Made by a program: the position numbers and the translations under genes. This document shows, piece after piece, positions 50,946-59,938 of a stretch of 64,000 nucleotides of DNA. Numbering within the stretch: the first letter of the stretch is position 1; each line of letters starts with the position of its first letter. Location of the stretch: positions 62,001 through 126,000 of the forward strand of contig JACPOB010000099.1 in NCBI GenBank assembly GCA_016185145.1, in the 5' to 3' direction. This DNA comes from Rhodospirillales bacterium. Lineage in GTDB: Bacteria > Pseudomonadota > Alphaproteobacteria > Reyranellales > Reyranellaceae. The notes beneath the pieces were generated by a model. That model was given only the letters and a program-made list of their open reading frames with translations. It ran no database searches and was not told the DNA's origin.

Positions 50946-51718
50946 CTGACGTCCGGCGCGAGGCCCTGCGGATCGCCATGCCGTGGCTGGCGACGGCCAT
51001 CTTGCTGATCGTCTGGGAAGTGGCCTGCATCGTCTTCGACATTCCCGAGATCCTGCTGCCCAAGCCGACCAAGATCTTCTCGGTGTTCGTGGCCCGCTTC
51101 GACATCCTGATGGCCTATTGCTGGGACACGCTGTGGACGACGGTCGTGGGCTTCCTGCTGGCGATCGCGGGCGGCCTGCTGCTCGGCCTGGCGATCGGCG
51201 CCTCGCCGTTCATCTATTCCGGACTCTATCCGCTGCTGATCGCCTTCAACGCCATCCCCAAGGTGGCGCTGGTGCCGATCCTGATGATCTGGGTGGGCGT
51301 GGGCGCACTGCCGGCGGTCATCACCGCCTTCGTCATCAGCTTCTTCCCCATCGTCGTGAACGTCGCCACGGGCCTCGCCACCATCGAGCCCGAGATGCGC
51401 GACGTGCTCAGAAGCCTCGGCGCCACGCGCACCGAGATCCTCACCAAGGTCGGCATCCCGCGCGCCATGCCCTATCTCTTCGCGAGCCTGAAGGTGGCGA
51501 TCACCTTGGCCTTCATCGGCTCGGTGATCTCGGAGACTGTCGGCGGCAACAACGGCATCGGTTTCCTGATGCTGTCGGCCGGCGCGCGCAACGATGCGCC
51601 GACGACCTTCGCCGGCCTGTTCGCCATCGCCATCATGGGCGTGCTGATGTACGCGATCTGCGCCCTGGTCGAGAAGCGCATGACGCGCTGGGCGTTCAGG
51701 GGCGAGATCGTGGGCTGA
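50942..51718 (+). CDS. ABC permease, SsuC/TauC type
   Basis: The 258-residue permease has six membrane segments and the EAA-loop region EPEMRDVLRSLGATRTEIL near 150-170. It forms the homodimeric channel of the importer. It ends the operon and is followed directly by a strong hairpin. Confidence 0.93.
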   Translation: MTDVRREALRIAMPWLATAILLIVWEVACIVFDIPEILLPKPTKIFSVFVARFDILMAYCWDTLWTTVVGFLLAIAGGLLLGLAIGASPFIYSGLYPLLIAFNAIPKVALVPILMIWVGVGALPAVITAFVISFFPIVVNVATGLATIEPEMRDVLRSLGATRTEILTKVGIPRAMPYLFASLKVAITLAFIGSVISETVGGNNGIGFLMLSAGARNDAPTTFAGLFAIAIMGVLMYAICALVEKRMTRWAFRGEIVG

Positions 51719-51719
51719 T

Positions 51720-51752
51720 GAGCGGAGACCCTGCGGGTCAGGGTCTCCGCTC
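51720..51752. terminator. Bidirectional 14-bp hairpin
   Basis: GAGCGGAGACCCTG pairs perfectly with CAGGGTCTCCGCTC around CGGGT. It begins one base after the permease stop and lies in the convergent gap with the small exported-protein gene, so it can end both messages. Confidence 0.65.
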
Positions 51753-51764
51753 GAAAGCAGAAAG

Positions 51765-51965
51765 TTACCGCTGCTGGCAGTACGAGGCCGGCAGGTTCTG
51801 CTGAGCCATGGCCCTCACGCAGTCCTCATAGCTCGCGTAGGTCTGGTAGCCGGTCGTCTGGACCTGCGCGGTATTCTGATGGCGCACGTCGGCGGCCGGG
51901 TCGATCGCCGTCGCACCGAGAGTGAGCGCGCCGGCACCAATGGCAATAAGAAAGAACAGCGGCAT
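51765..51965 (-). CDS. Small exported protein, unknown function
   Basis: The 66-residue product starts at ATG 51965 with GGAGGA just upstream on its strand. It has a hydrophobic N-terminus (MPLFFLIAIGAGALTLGATA) and a short tail with two cysteines (YEDCVRAMAQQNLPASYC). An upstream in-frame extension is rejected because it lacks a good start and runs into unrelated sequence. Confidence 0.7.
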   Translation of the reverse strand: MPLFFLIAIGAGALTLGATAIDPAADVRHQNTAQVQTTGYQTYASYEDCVRAMAQQNLPASYCQQR

Positions 51966-52089
51966 GTGATCCTCCTTTCCACTGTGCCGCAAATCAACGC
52001 CGGTAGCTGATGGGGGTGCCTGCGGCAACGTGTGGCAAAGCTGGGATTGCGACGTCACGACCGCGCAACCGCGGCGGCCGACAGGCGTT

Positions 52090-52107
52090 GCGCGCGGTCC
52101 GGAAGAG
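52090..52107. repeat. Remnant of a family-B palindrome
   Basis: TGCGCGC followed by GGTCCGGAAGAG equals the right end of family-B copies with a GCGCGC arm. The left half is missing. It touches the end of the LLM gene at 52109 and is probably a decayed copy. Confidence 0.5.
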
Positions 52108-52108
52108 T

Positions 52109-53143
52109 CTAGAGCACAGCTTCGGCGACGACGCGCAGGGACTCGACGGTAGCGTCGCTCAGCAGCATCGAGCCGACCTCGTGGCTCTTGCCGGCTTCCT
52201 TCCAAGCCTGCAGGCGGTCCTTGATGCGCTCCGGGCTGCCGACCAGGGAAACCTCGTCGACGAGTGCGTCCGGCACGGCCGCGATCGCCTCCGCGCGCCG
52301 GCCGCCCAGGAAGGCATCCTGGATCTTCACCGCGGCGTCCTCGTAGCCAAGCTGCCTGGTGACGTCGTTATAAAAGTTCTTCGACCGCGCGCCCATGCCG
52401 CCGATGTAGAGCGCGAGCTCCGGCTTCAGCGCGTCGCGACAAGCCTGCAGGTCGGGGCCCATGGCGATGCGGACGTAAGGGGCGACATCGAAGTCGGCGA
52501 GGGTCCGACCGGGGCGTCCTTTGGCGATGCCGGCGCGCAGCGGGTCGGTAACCATCTTCGTCTTCTCCGGCGACATGAAGATCGGCAGCACGCCGTCCGC
52601 CACCTCGCCTGCCGTGCGCAGTCCGATCGGTGTGATCGAGGCGGCATAGATCGGCATGCCGGGATCGCCGTGCAGGATGCTCTTCAGCGGTTTGCCCAGG
52701 CCCGTGGCGCCGGGGCCCGTGTAGGGGATCTGGTAGAGCTCGCCCTGATGCTGGAGGGCGGCCTCGCGCTTCAGGATCTTGCGCAGGATTTCTATGTACT
52801 CGCGCGTGCGCGCCATCGGCTTGCCGAACGGCACGCCGTGCCAACCTTCGACGACCTGCGGCCCCGAGGCGCCGATGCCCAGCAGGAAGCGGTTGTTCGA
52901 CAGCGCCTGCAAGGTGAGCGCCGTCATGGCGGTGCAGGCGGGCGTGCGCGCCTGCATCTGCATGATGCCGGTGCCGGCCCTGATGCGGGTCGTGCGGGCG
53001 AGGATCCAGGCCGTCGGCGTGACGGCATCGGTGCCGTAAGCCTCGCCGCTCCACACCGAATCATAACCCAGCCGCTCGGCCTCCAGCACCTCGGCGAGCG
53101 CCAGGTCGTGGCCGTGATAGCGCAGAAGCATTCCGAGCCGCAT
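52109..53143 (-). CDS. LLM-class flavin-dependent oxidoreductase
   Basis: The 344-residue luciferase-like TIM barrel begins MRLGMLLRYHGHDLALAEVL and carries the family phrases ERLGYDSVWSGEAYG and NNRFLLGIGASGPQVVEGWHG. It uses FMN or F420; a bacterial F420-type enzyme is often annotated for this subgroup. It follows another LLM gene by two bases, so the two are co-transcribed and may act on one substrate. Confidence 0.88.
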   Translation of the reverse strand: MRLGMLLRYHGHDLALAEVLEAERLGYDSVWSGEAYGTDAVTPTAWILARTTRIRAGTGIMQMQARTPACTAMTALTLQALSNNRFLLGIGASGPQVVEGWHGVPFGKPMARTREYIEILRKILKREAALQHQGELYQIPYTGPGATGLGKPLKSILHGDPGMPIYAASITPIGLRTAGEVADGVLPIFMSPEKTKMVTDPLRAGIAKGRPGRTLADFDVAPYVRIAMGPDLQACRDALKPELALYIGGMGARSKNFYNDVTRQLGYEDAAVKIQDAFLGGRRAEAIAAVPDALVDEVSLVGSPERIKDRLQAWKEAGKSHEVGSMLLSDATVESLRVVAEAVL

Positions 53144-53145
53144 GG

Positions 53146-54132
53146 CTACCCCCTGCGCAAGCCAGCCAGCAGCGGCATCGCCTCGGCGGCGAAGCGCTCG
53201 ATCTGCTGGTCGCGCTCCTCGTAGGGGCCGACGAAGTCGAGGATGAGGTGGCGCACACCGGCCTGCTGGAACTTGAAGATCGTCTCGACCACGTCCTGCG
53301 GCGTCCCCAGCGCACAGTAACGCTGCGCGGCCTTGCGGAAGTCCATGGCGTAACGCTGGCTGAGCGACACCGTCGCCGCATCGAGGGCCTTTTCGTAGGT
53401 ATCGTCGATGCGCGTGAACAGCAGGTGAGCGGTGCCGAAGCCGCGATCGAAGGTGCGGCCGGCTTCGCTGGCCGCCGTCGCGATCTTTTCGAGGCCCTGG
53501 CGGTACATGTCGGCTGTCACGACATAGGACATCCAGCCGTCGGTCATGCGTCCGATGCGCCGCAATGCCGGATCGGCGCGGCCGCCGCACCAGATCGGCG
53601 GGCCGCCCGGCTGGCGCGGCGGCGGCTGCATTTTCACGCCTTCGAAATTGAAGAACTTGCCGGCATGCGAGACCGGCTCGCCGGTCCACAGCTTGCGCAT
53701 GACCGTGAGGCTCTCGCTCAGCCTGGCGCCGCGCTCGTTGAGGGGCACGCCGCAGGCCTCGTACTCCTTGGGGAACTCGCCGCCGACACCGACGCCGAAC
53801 ACGAAGCGGCCCTCGGTCAGATGATCGAGGGTCGAGACCTGCTTGGCCACCGGCGTCGGATGGCGCAAGGGCAGCAGGTAGACGTCCGTGCCGAAGATCA
53901 GGCGCCGGCTGACCACGGCGGCCTGGGCGAGCTGCATCAGCGGGTCGAAGATCGCAATGGTGAAGGCGACGTGATCGCCGACCCACATCGAATCGTAGCC
54001 GCAACGGTCGACCAGGCCGACCAGATCGGCCATCTCGTCGATGGTCGGCAGCCATGGACCCTCGGCAGGTTCCGTGCGCCGATGGAGGGTTTGCACGCCG
54101 ATGCTGAGGTGGTCGTCCAGGGGAAGGTCCAT
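53146..54132 (-). CDS. LLM-class flavin-dependent oxidoreductase
   Basis: The 328-residue protein is a second luciferase-like monooxygenase-fold enzyme, with DRCGYDSMWVGDHVAF, TEGRFVFGVGVGGEFPKEYEA and PPIWCGGRADPALRRIGR. The two LLM proteins are only distantly alike, so this is not a recent tandem duplication. It lies upstream of the other LLM gene on the minus strand, downstream of a short family-A palindrome. Confidence 0.88.
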   Translation of the reverse strand: MDLPLDDHLSIGVQTLHRRTEPAEGPWLPTIDEMADLVGLVDRCGYDSMWVGDHVAFTIAIFDPLMQLAQAAVVSRRLIFGTDVYLLPLRHPTPVAKQVSTLDHLTEGRFVFGVGVGGEFPKEYEACGVPLNERGARLSESLTVMRKLWTGEPVSHAGKFFNFEGVKMQPPPRQPGGPPIWCGGRADPALRRIGRMTDGWMSYVVTADMYRQGLEKIATAASEAGRTFDRGFGTAHLLFTRIDDTYEKALDAATVSLSQRYAMDFRKAAQRYCALGTPQDVVETIFKFQQAGVRHLILDFVGPYEERDQQIERFAAEAMPLLAGLRRG

Positions 54133-54151
54133 GGCGCCTCACTGAAAGGGT

Positions 54152-54217
54152 GTCATCCCGAGCGCAGCGAGGGACCCTTGGGGACCAGGAAAGGTCCCTC
54201 GCTGCGCTCGGGATGAC
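54152..54217. repeat. Interspersed palindrome family A, copy 4 (short form)
   Basis: GTCATCCCGAGCGCAGCGAGGGACC is inversely repeated as GGTCCCTCGCTGCGCTCGGGATGAC around a 16-base loop. It is the simplest family-A copy, without internal arms. It lies between the ABC-F gene end and the LLM gene start. Confidence 0.88.
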
Positions 54218-54232
54218 AGCGGGGACCTTAGT

Positions 54233-55765
54233 CTACTGCGACTGCTCGAAGAAGCTCTCGGCATCGTCGATTTCCACCAGCCGGCCCTTGCGGATTTCCA
54301 GGAAGCGGTTGGCGACGCTGCGGGTGAAGTAGCGGTCGTGGCTGACGAACAGGCACGACACGTCGCTCTGGTCGAGTTCGGCCTCGAGCGCTTCCTGGCC
54401 CTCGATGTCGAGATGGTTGGTCGGCTCGTCCAGCAGGTACATGTTGGGCCGCAGCAGCTTCATCTTGAGGAACACCAGGCGGGCGCGTTCGCCGTGGCTC
54501 AGGATATCGATCGGTTCGCCGATCTTGCGGAACGGGAAGCCCGCCCCGGCGAGCTGGCGGATCGCGTCCTTCTCGTTGATCCCCGGCGCCTCGAGCACGT
54601 AGTCGAGGATCGACGTCATGAGCGGCAGGTCGCGCATGGTCTGGTCGAAATAGACCAGCCGGCAGGCCGGGTTGAAGCGCACCGGCGATAGGCTGTCGTA
54701 GTGCTCGAGCTCGGGATCGAAGGCGCGGACCAGCGCCGACAAGAGCGTCGACTTGCCGGCGCCGTTGACGCCCAGCAGCGCGATGCGGTCGCCGGCAGCG
54801 ATGGCCAGGCGATCGATGGCTAGAAGCTTGCGCTCGCTGCCCGGCGCCAGGACGTCGAGGCCGGCGATGCGCAGCGCCACCTTGGCGTCGATGTCGCCGT
54901 CCGCCAGTTCGAGCCGCCGCTCGCGCGCGACATAGGCCTGGGTGCGATCTTTCTCGATGCGGGCGATGCGCGTCTCGAGGGCAGCCTTGCGCTTGTTGAG
55001 GTCGGGGTTCTTGACGGCCCAGACCTTGTAGCGCGCCGCGGCCTGCTCCAGCCGGCGGATCTCCTTTTCCTCGAACTGGGAACGTGCCGCTGCGGCCGCG
55101 TCGCGGCGCAGCAGCTCCTCGCGGGCCAGGGCGAAGCTGGTCTTGAAGGCGTGCATGCCGTCGCTGCGCAGGAAGAGCGTACGGTCGGTCACGCGGTTCA
55201 GGAACTCGCGGTCGTGGCTCACGATCAGCATGGGCACGTGGAAGTCGACGGTGAGCCAGCGCTCCAGCGTGTTGATGTTGGCGAGGTCGAGATGGTTGGT
55301 CGGCTCGTCGAGGATCAGGATGTCCGGCTCCTCGAGCCGCGCCGCCGCCGCGATCAGCAGCAGGCGCTGCCAGCCGCCCGACAGCGTGCCGAACGGCTTG
55401 TCGAGGATCTCCGGCTCGACGCCGATCTCGTCCAGCAGCACGTCGATGCGCCACCAGTCGTCGTCCAGGCCGACCTTGACGAGCGAGCGCTGCAGCACGT
55501 TGCGCACCGGCAGTTCGGCCAGGCCCGGCGGCACGTCCTGCGGCACGCTGCCGGTGCGGAGCCCACGCGAGCGGATCACCTTGCCGCCGTTCAGCTCGAG
55601 CTCGCCGCTGAGGCACTTCAGCAGGGTCGACTTGCCGGTACCGTTCTCGCCGACCAGGGCGGTGCGCGCCCCGTCGAGCAGGAAGGTGATGCCGCGGAAC
55701 ACCGCGGCCGAGCCGTAGAAGAAGGAGGCCCGCTCCATACCGAGCACGGCCTGACGCGTCGCCAT
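54233..55765 (-). CDS. ABC-F family ATP-binding protein
   Basis: The 510-residue soluble protein has two ABC domains and no membrane segment. Domain 1 has Walker A GENGTGKST (39-47), LSGGWQR and LILDEPTNHLD; domain 2 has GVNGAGKST, a variant signature LSHGER and YLLDEPTNHLD. A basic coiled-coil linker (about 235-300) joins them, as in ribosome-associated ABC-F factors. It probably acts on the ribosome; whether it gives antibiotic protection is unknown. Confidence 0.9.
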   Translation of the reverse strand: MATRQAVLGMERASFFYGSAAVFRGITFLLDGARTALVGENGTGKSTLLKCLSGELELNGGKVIRSRGLRTGSVPQDVPPGLAELPVRNVLQRSLVKVGLDDDWWRIDVLLDEIGVEPEILDKPFGTLSGGWQRLLLIAAAARLEEPDILILDEPTNHLDLANINTLERWLTVDFHVPMLIVSHDREFLNRVTDRTLFLRSDGMHAFKTSFALAREELLRRDAAAAARSQFEEKEIRRLEQAAARYKVWAVKNPDLNKRKAALETRIARIEKDRTQAYVARERRLELADGDIDAKVALRIAGLDVLAPGSERKLLAIDRLAIAAGDRIALLGVNGAGKSTLLSALVRAFDPELEHYDSLSPVRFNPACRLVYFDQTMRDLPLMTSILDYVLEAPGINEKDAIRQLAGAGFPFRKIGEPIDILSHGERARLVFLKMKLLRPNMYLLDEPTNHLDIEGQEALEAELDQSDVSCLFVSHDRYFTRSVANRFLEIRKGRLVEIDDAESFFEQSQ

Positions 55766-55777
55766 GGTCGATCTCCA

Positions 55778-56965
55778 TCACGAAGAGCGATCGCGTGTCA
55801 AATCCTCGTCACCTGGATACCGTTTGGCTGACGCAATCGCGACCGCAAAGGTAGCCACGACCATCAGGCCGGTGACGACGATCATTGTCACCGACAGCGA
55901 AACGACGGTCAGCACGGCGCTCGCGAAGATGACGCCTACTGCGTTTGCGGTGCGCAGCAGGGCAAACACCTCCGGTCGTCGCTGTGGCGGTGCAAGCGTG
56001 TCGAGGATGAGCGAGTAATACGTCGCCAAGGGGGCCAGAACCGACCCTATGAGGACCGTTGCGACAACGGTCGCGGCAACCGACAAGTTGAGCGCCGCGA
56101 GAGCCGATCCCATCGTCATGAGAAGGAGTTGGGCCAGCACGGCCCTTCGCGTTGCCATGCGGTTCCGCACGCTGACCCATATGCCGCCTGCGACCGAGGC
56201 CAGGCACAGGGGAACCGTGAACACGATTGCCAGGGTCGGTTCGTAGCCGAAGTTCAAAGCCAGCGCGACGGCGCCGATCTCGATGGCCGCAACGGCGGCA
56301 CCTCCTGCCGCGGCGCAGGTGAGCCATAGCAGGATGGGAGGGCTGAGAACCGAGCTCCTGGCGCCGCGCACGCCGTCGATGTGGGTTGAGCCCGTGTTCG
56401 GGACCAGCAATGCCGGAACAGCGCCTACGGCTGCGAGCACAAACACGGCAAGAGCCGGCGAGACGGAGCCCAGGCCCGAAGCCGCCACTGGAGCCAACAC
56501 AAAGGTCGCCTCGTTGAGCGTGGCCGCGATACCGAGGGTGCGTGGCAAGCGGGAAGAAGGCGCCAAGTGGTTGAGCACGGCGCGCAGATAGCCGGAGGCA
56601 GCGCCGTTGACCAATCCAGCAGCCGCGGCAAGCACGATGAGCCAGCTAAACGACACGTCATTTGCTGCGCATATTGCAATCGAAAACAGGGCCAACGTGC
56701 GCATCGCCACCAACAGCCTCAGGAACATTGCCAAAGGCAGGCCCTTGCCGAGGCGGGCAATCGGGATGGCGCCGCCCACCTGGGCGATCGTCATTGCGAG
56801 CATCATGGCGGCGCCGCCGCTGCTGTCGTTCGTCAGGCTCAAGGCGACGAGCGAGAATGCGACGGGCCCTGCCGCCTGTGGCACGCCCAGGGTGCCGGAC
56901 GAGATGAACCAGCGAAGCAGCGGCCATCGGTTCGTCGGCCCGTCGGGTGACGGGAAGTTGGTCAA
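55778..56965 (-). CDS. MFS transporter
   Basis: The 395-residue protein has about twelve membrane segments and a short MFS layout. It resembles sugar- or drug-efflux-type MFS proteins, with duplicated halves, but the substrate is not evident. It lies 12 bases upstream of the ABC-F gene and 15 bases downstream of the deaminase gene, so it is part of the long minus-strand transcription unit. Confidence 0.8.
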   Translation of the reverse strand: MTNFPSPDGPTNRWPLLRWFISSGTLGVPQAAGPVAFSLVALSLTNDSSGGAAMMLAMTIAQVGGAIPIARLGKGLPLAMFLRLLVAMRTLALFSIAICAANDVSFSWLIVLAAAAGLVNGAASGYLRAVLNHLAPSSRLPRTLGIAATLNEATFVLAPVAASGLGSVSPALAVFVLAAVGAVPALLVPNTGSTHIDGVRGARSSVLSPPILLWLTCAAAGGAAVAAIEIGAVALALNFGYEPTLAIVFTVPLCLASVAGGIWVSVRNRMATRRAVLAQLLLMTMGSALAALNLSVAATVVATVLIGSVLAPLATYYSLILDTLAPPQRRPEVFALLRTANAVGVIFASAVLTVVSLSVTMIVVTGLMVVATFAVAIASAKRYPGDEDLTRDRSS

Positions 56966-56980
56966 TGCAATCGCCCCGCG

Positions 56981-58165
56981 TCAGGGCGAGACCAGTACGC
57001 CATCCTGGGCGACAATGCGACCGGCTTTGACGACGAGCTTGCGCCTTGGCCGGGTGGCCACCGCCTCGGCGAGCGAGCCCGCCTCGACGACAACGAAGTC
57101 GGCCGGGCCGCCAGTGACGACGCCGTAGCCCTCGATGCCCAGCACCTCCGCGGCCGACCTGGTCACCATGTCGAAGGCCAGCGCCAGTTCCTCGTCGTGC
57201 CGGAAGTTGGCGCGATAGCCGATCATCATGGCGCGTTCGAGCATGTCGCCGTTGCCGAAGGGCGACCAGGCATCGCGGATGTTGTCGGAGCCGCCGAATA
57301 CTTTTACGCCATGCTCACGCAGGAGTTTCAGGGGAGGGATGGTGGCGCCGCCCGGGCCGTGGCTCATGATCGCCACGCCGGTCTCGGCCAGAAGGTCGGC
57401 CGTCCGCGCGGCCGACACGGTCGGCACCGAACCCAGGGCAAAGGCATGGCTGATCGCGACCTTGCCTTGCAGGCCCGCTGCCTTGGTGCGGCGGGCGATT
57501 GCCTCGATCTGGGCCAGACCGCCCTCGCCGCCGTCATGCAGATGGATGTCGATGCCGGCGCCGCGCTGCTCGGCGATGGCGAAGATCGGATCGAGATGGC
57601 CGTCGAGATCGCCGTCGATGCCGACCGGATCGAGGCCGCCCACAAGATCGGCGCCTTCGGCCATGGCCGCCGCCAAAAGGTCGGCCGTGCCCGGCGAGCG
57701 CAAGATGCCGCTTTGCGGGAAGGCCACGATCTGGATGGTGACGAGGCCTGCGAAGCGCTCGCGCACCTTCAGGATCTCGCGCAGGTTCCTGAGGCCGAGC
57801 TGATTGTCGATGTCGACGTGGCTGCGCATGTGCAGCGTGCCGCTGGCCATGACCTGACGGACCAGGTTGGCGCCGGTTTCCGATTCGGGAACGGTGCGTG
57901 CCGCGCGTACCTTGCGTTCGGCCTCGATGCGATCGGCGACCTGGTTGCCGGTCGCCTGGTTGGGCACCCAGGGCAGGCCGAGCAGCGTCTTGTCGAGATG
58001 GATGTGGCCGTCGACCAGCGGCGGCAGGACGAGCGCGCCTTTGAGGTCGAGGTGGCCCTCGAGGGCGCCGGTGCCCGAGGCCGGGAGGAGGGCGGCGATC
58101 CGCCCTCCCGAGACCTCGATGTCGTGTCTGCTGCCGTCGGGCAGCGTGGCGTTGGCGAGCCGCAC
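56981..58165 (-). CDS. Cytosine-deaminase-like amidohydrolase
   Basis: The 394-residue metal-dependent hydrolase shows H54-x-H56 in VDGHIHLDK, the CodA-type HMRSHVDID near 112, a metal histidine in IDIHLHDGG, ISHA and the metal aspartate in FGGSDNIRD. The pattern is that of cytosine deaminase and related N-acyl or ring hydrolases. It lies four bases from the HpcH-type aldolase gene. The natural substrate is open. Confidence 0.88.
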   Translation of the reverse strand: MRLANATLPDGSRHDIEVSGGRIAALLPASGTGALEGHLDLKGALVLPPLVDGHIHLDKTLLGLPWVPNQATGNQVADRIEAERKVRAARTVPESETGANLVRQVMASGTLHMRSHVDIDNQLGLRNLREILKVRERFAGLVTIQIVAFPQSGILRSPGTADLLAAAMAEGADLVGGLDPVGIDGDLDGHLDPIFAIAEQRGAGIDIHLHDGGEGGLAQIEAIARRTKAAGLQGKVAISHAFALGSVPTVSAARTADLLAETGVAIMSHGPGGATIPPLKLLREHGVKVFGGSDNIRDAWSPFGNGDMLERAMMIGYRANFRHDEELALAFDMVTRSAAEVLGIEGYGVVTGGPADFVVVEAGSLAEAVATRPRRKLVVKAGRIVAQDGVLVSP

Positions 58166-58169
58166 GCCG

Positions 58170-58958
58170 TTACTTGTCGGCGATGGCGCCCGCTTCCTTG
58201 CGGGTCTGGGCGACCGCGGTGCGCGCGGCCATGGCCATCAGGCCGGAATCGTTGGCGATGGTGACGAACTGGAAGCCCATGCCGATCGCCCGGGCGGCGT
58301 AGCTCGCCGTGCCGTTGTGGATGCCGGCGAACAGGCCGCGCTTCTTCACGGCGGTGACGAGCTTCTCGTAGATTTTCAGGACCTGCGGCTCCTCGCGATC
58401 GAGCTTGGGCACCAGGCCGAGCGACAGGCCGAGGTCGCTCGGACCGACATAGATGCCGCTGATGCCCGGCACCTCGCAGATGGCGTCGATGTTGTCGATC
58501 GCCTCCTGGGTCTCGATCATCGGGATGATCAGGACCTCGTCGTTGGCCGTCGCCTGGTAGGGCGTCGCCGAGCCGTAGGCGCCGGCGCGGATCGGGCCGT
58601 TGCTGCGCTTGCCCTTGGGCGGATAGAGCGCATAGGAGACCAGCGCCTTGGCCTCGGCCACGTTGTTGACCATCGGGCAGATCACGCCCCAGGCGCCGCC
58701 GTCCAGGACCTTGCCGACGATGCCGGGCTCGTTCCACGGCACGCGCACCAGCGGCGTCACCGGATGCTTGTCCATCGCCTGGAAGCAGGCGACCATCGAA
58801 TGGTAGTCCTGCACACCGTGCTGCATGTCGACGGTGACGCTGTCCCAGCCGCATTGCGCCATGGTCTCGGCCGAAAAGCCGCTGGGGATGGCGAGCCATG
58901 CGTTGACGCAGGCCCTACCCTCTTTGAGGCGCTTTCTCAGCATGTTCGACGAGTTCAT
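58170..58958 (-). CDS. HpcH/HpaI-family aldolase
   Basis: The 262-residue class II pyruvate aldolase-fold protein has DSVTVDMQHGVQD near 40-51, ICPMVNNVAEAK near 92-103, MIETQEAIDNID near 146-157 and GIYVGPSDLGLSLG near 168-181. It should cleave a 2-keto-3-deoxy or 4-hydroxy-2-keto acid to pyruvate and an aldehyde. It follows the sugar-type transporter genes and may complete breakdown of the imported compound. Confidence 0.92.
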   Translation of the reverse strand: MNSSNMLRKRLKEGRACVNAWLAIPSGFSAETMAQCGWDSVTVDMQHGVQDYHSMVACFQAMDKHPVTPLVRVPWNEPGIVGKVLDGGAWGVICPMVNNVAEAKALVSYALYPPKGKRSNGPIRAGAYGSATPYQATANDEVLIIPMIETQEAIDNIDAICEVPGISGIYVGPSDLGLSLGLVPKLDREEPQVLKIYEKLVTAVKKRGLFAGIHNGTASYAARAIGMGFQFVTIANDSGLMAMAARTAVAQTRKEAGAIADK

Positions 58959-59050
58959 GACGGCGTTTCCTCTTTCATGCGGGAGCGAAGACGGCCGTGA
59001 TCATAGGCAGGCCGGGGCCGTGGGGCCATGCCGTCCTGTCGCAGAGCGGG

Positions 59051-59938
59051 TCAGCCCTTCACGGCCCCAGCCGACAGGCCCTCGACGATGTACTTCTGCA
59101 GCAGCGCGACCAGGATCACCGTGGGCGCCAGCGCCAGCAGGCAGATCGCCATCATCAAATTGAAGAAGACGTGCACGTCGCCGACCAGGCTCGCGATCAC
59201 CACCGGCAGGGTCATGAAGTTCGGCCGCGCGTTCAGGATCAGCGGGATCAGGAGCTCGTGCCAGGAGATGATGAACATGATGACGCCGCAGGCCGCCAGC
59301 GCCGGCGTCGCGAGCGGCAGGACGATGCGCACGAAGGCGCTGAAGCGCGTGCAGCCATCGATGCGGGCGGCCTCTTCGAGCTCGCTGGGGATGGTGTCGA
59401 AGTAGGGCGCCAGGATCAGGATGGCATAGGGCAGAAGGAAGCCGGTCTCGGCGATGATGACGCCGCTCAGCGAATTGAGCTGCCCGACGGACCGCATGAC
59501 CACATAAAGTGGGATCATCAGCACGATCACCGGCACGAAACGTGCCACGATGTTGGCCTGCAGCAGGAACAGCGTCCATCGGTAGCGCTGGCGGGCGATG
59601 GTGTAGGCCGACAACGCGCCGAACAGCAGGGTCAGCGCCGTCACCGAGATCGCCACGATCGCCGAGTTGGCGAAGGCGACGTAGAAGTTCTTGATGTTGT
59701 CGGGCAGGTAGGTGACCTGCTCGAAGATGCGGCCCTTCTGCTCGCCCTTGCTCAGGATGACCAGGAAGTTGTCGAGCGTGACTTCCAGCGGCAGCACGCG
59801 GCGGGTGTCGGCCTGCAGCGCCTTCTCCGACTGGATGCTGCCGATGAACACCGCCACCACGGGCAGCAGGATGAACACGATCACCATCAGGTTGGCGACG
59901 TGCAGCATCAGGCGGGTGGTCGGCGTCTTCCTGAACAT
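59051..59938 (-). CDS. Sugar-type ABC permease (MalG family)
   Basis: The 295-residue permease has six membrane segments and the EAA loop ELEEAARIDGCTRFSAFVRI near 205-224. It pairs with the permease encoded upstream. ATG 59938 overlaps the upstream stop (TGATG). No ATPase gene of this transporter is in the window. Confidence 0.93.
   Translation of the reverse strand: MFRKTPTTRLMLHVANLMVIVFILLPVVAVFIGSIQSEKALQADTRRVLPLEVTLDNFLVILSKGEQKGRIFEQVTYLPDNIKNFYVAFANSAIVAISVTALTLLFGALSAYTIARQRYRWTLFLLQANIVARFVPVIVLMIPLYVVMRSVGQLNSLSGVIIAETGFLLPYAILILAPYFDTIPSELEEAARIDGCTRFSAFVRIVLPLATPALAACGVIMFIISWHELLIPLILNARPNFMTLPVVIASLVGDVHVFFNLMMAICLLALAPTVILVALLQKYIVEGLSAGAVKG

Noticed and set aside
51966..52205. 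Longer N-terminal extension of the small exported protein at 51765
   Set aside because: The extension would place basic, low-complexity sequence before a clear signal peptide. The ATG at 51965 has a good ribosome-binding site.
53146..54132. Recent tandem duplication of the two LLM genes
   Set aside because: The two proteins share only family-level motifs and differ throughout, so they are not a recent duplicate pair.
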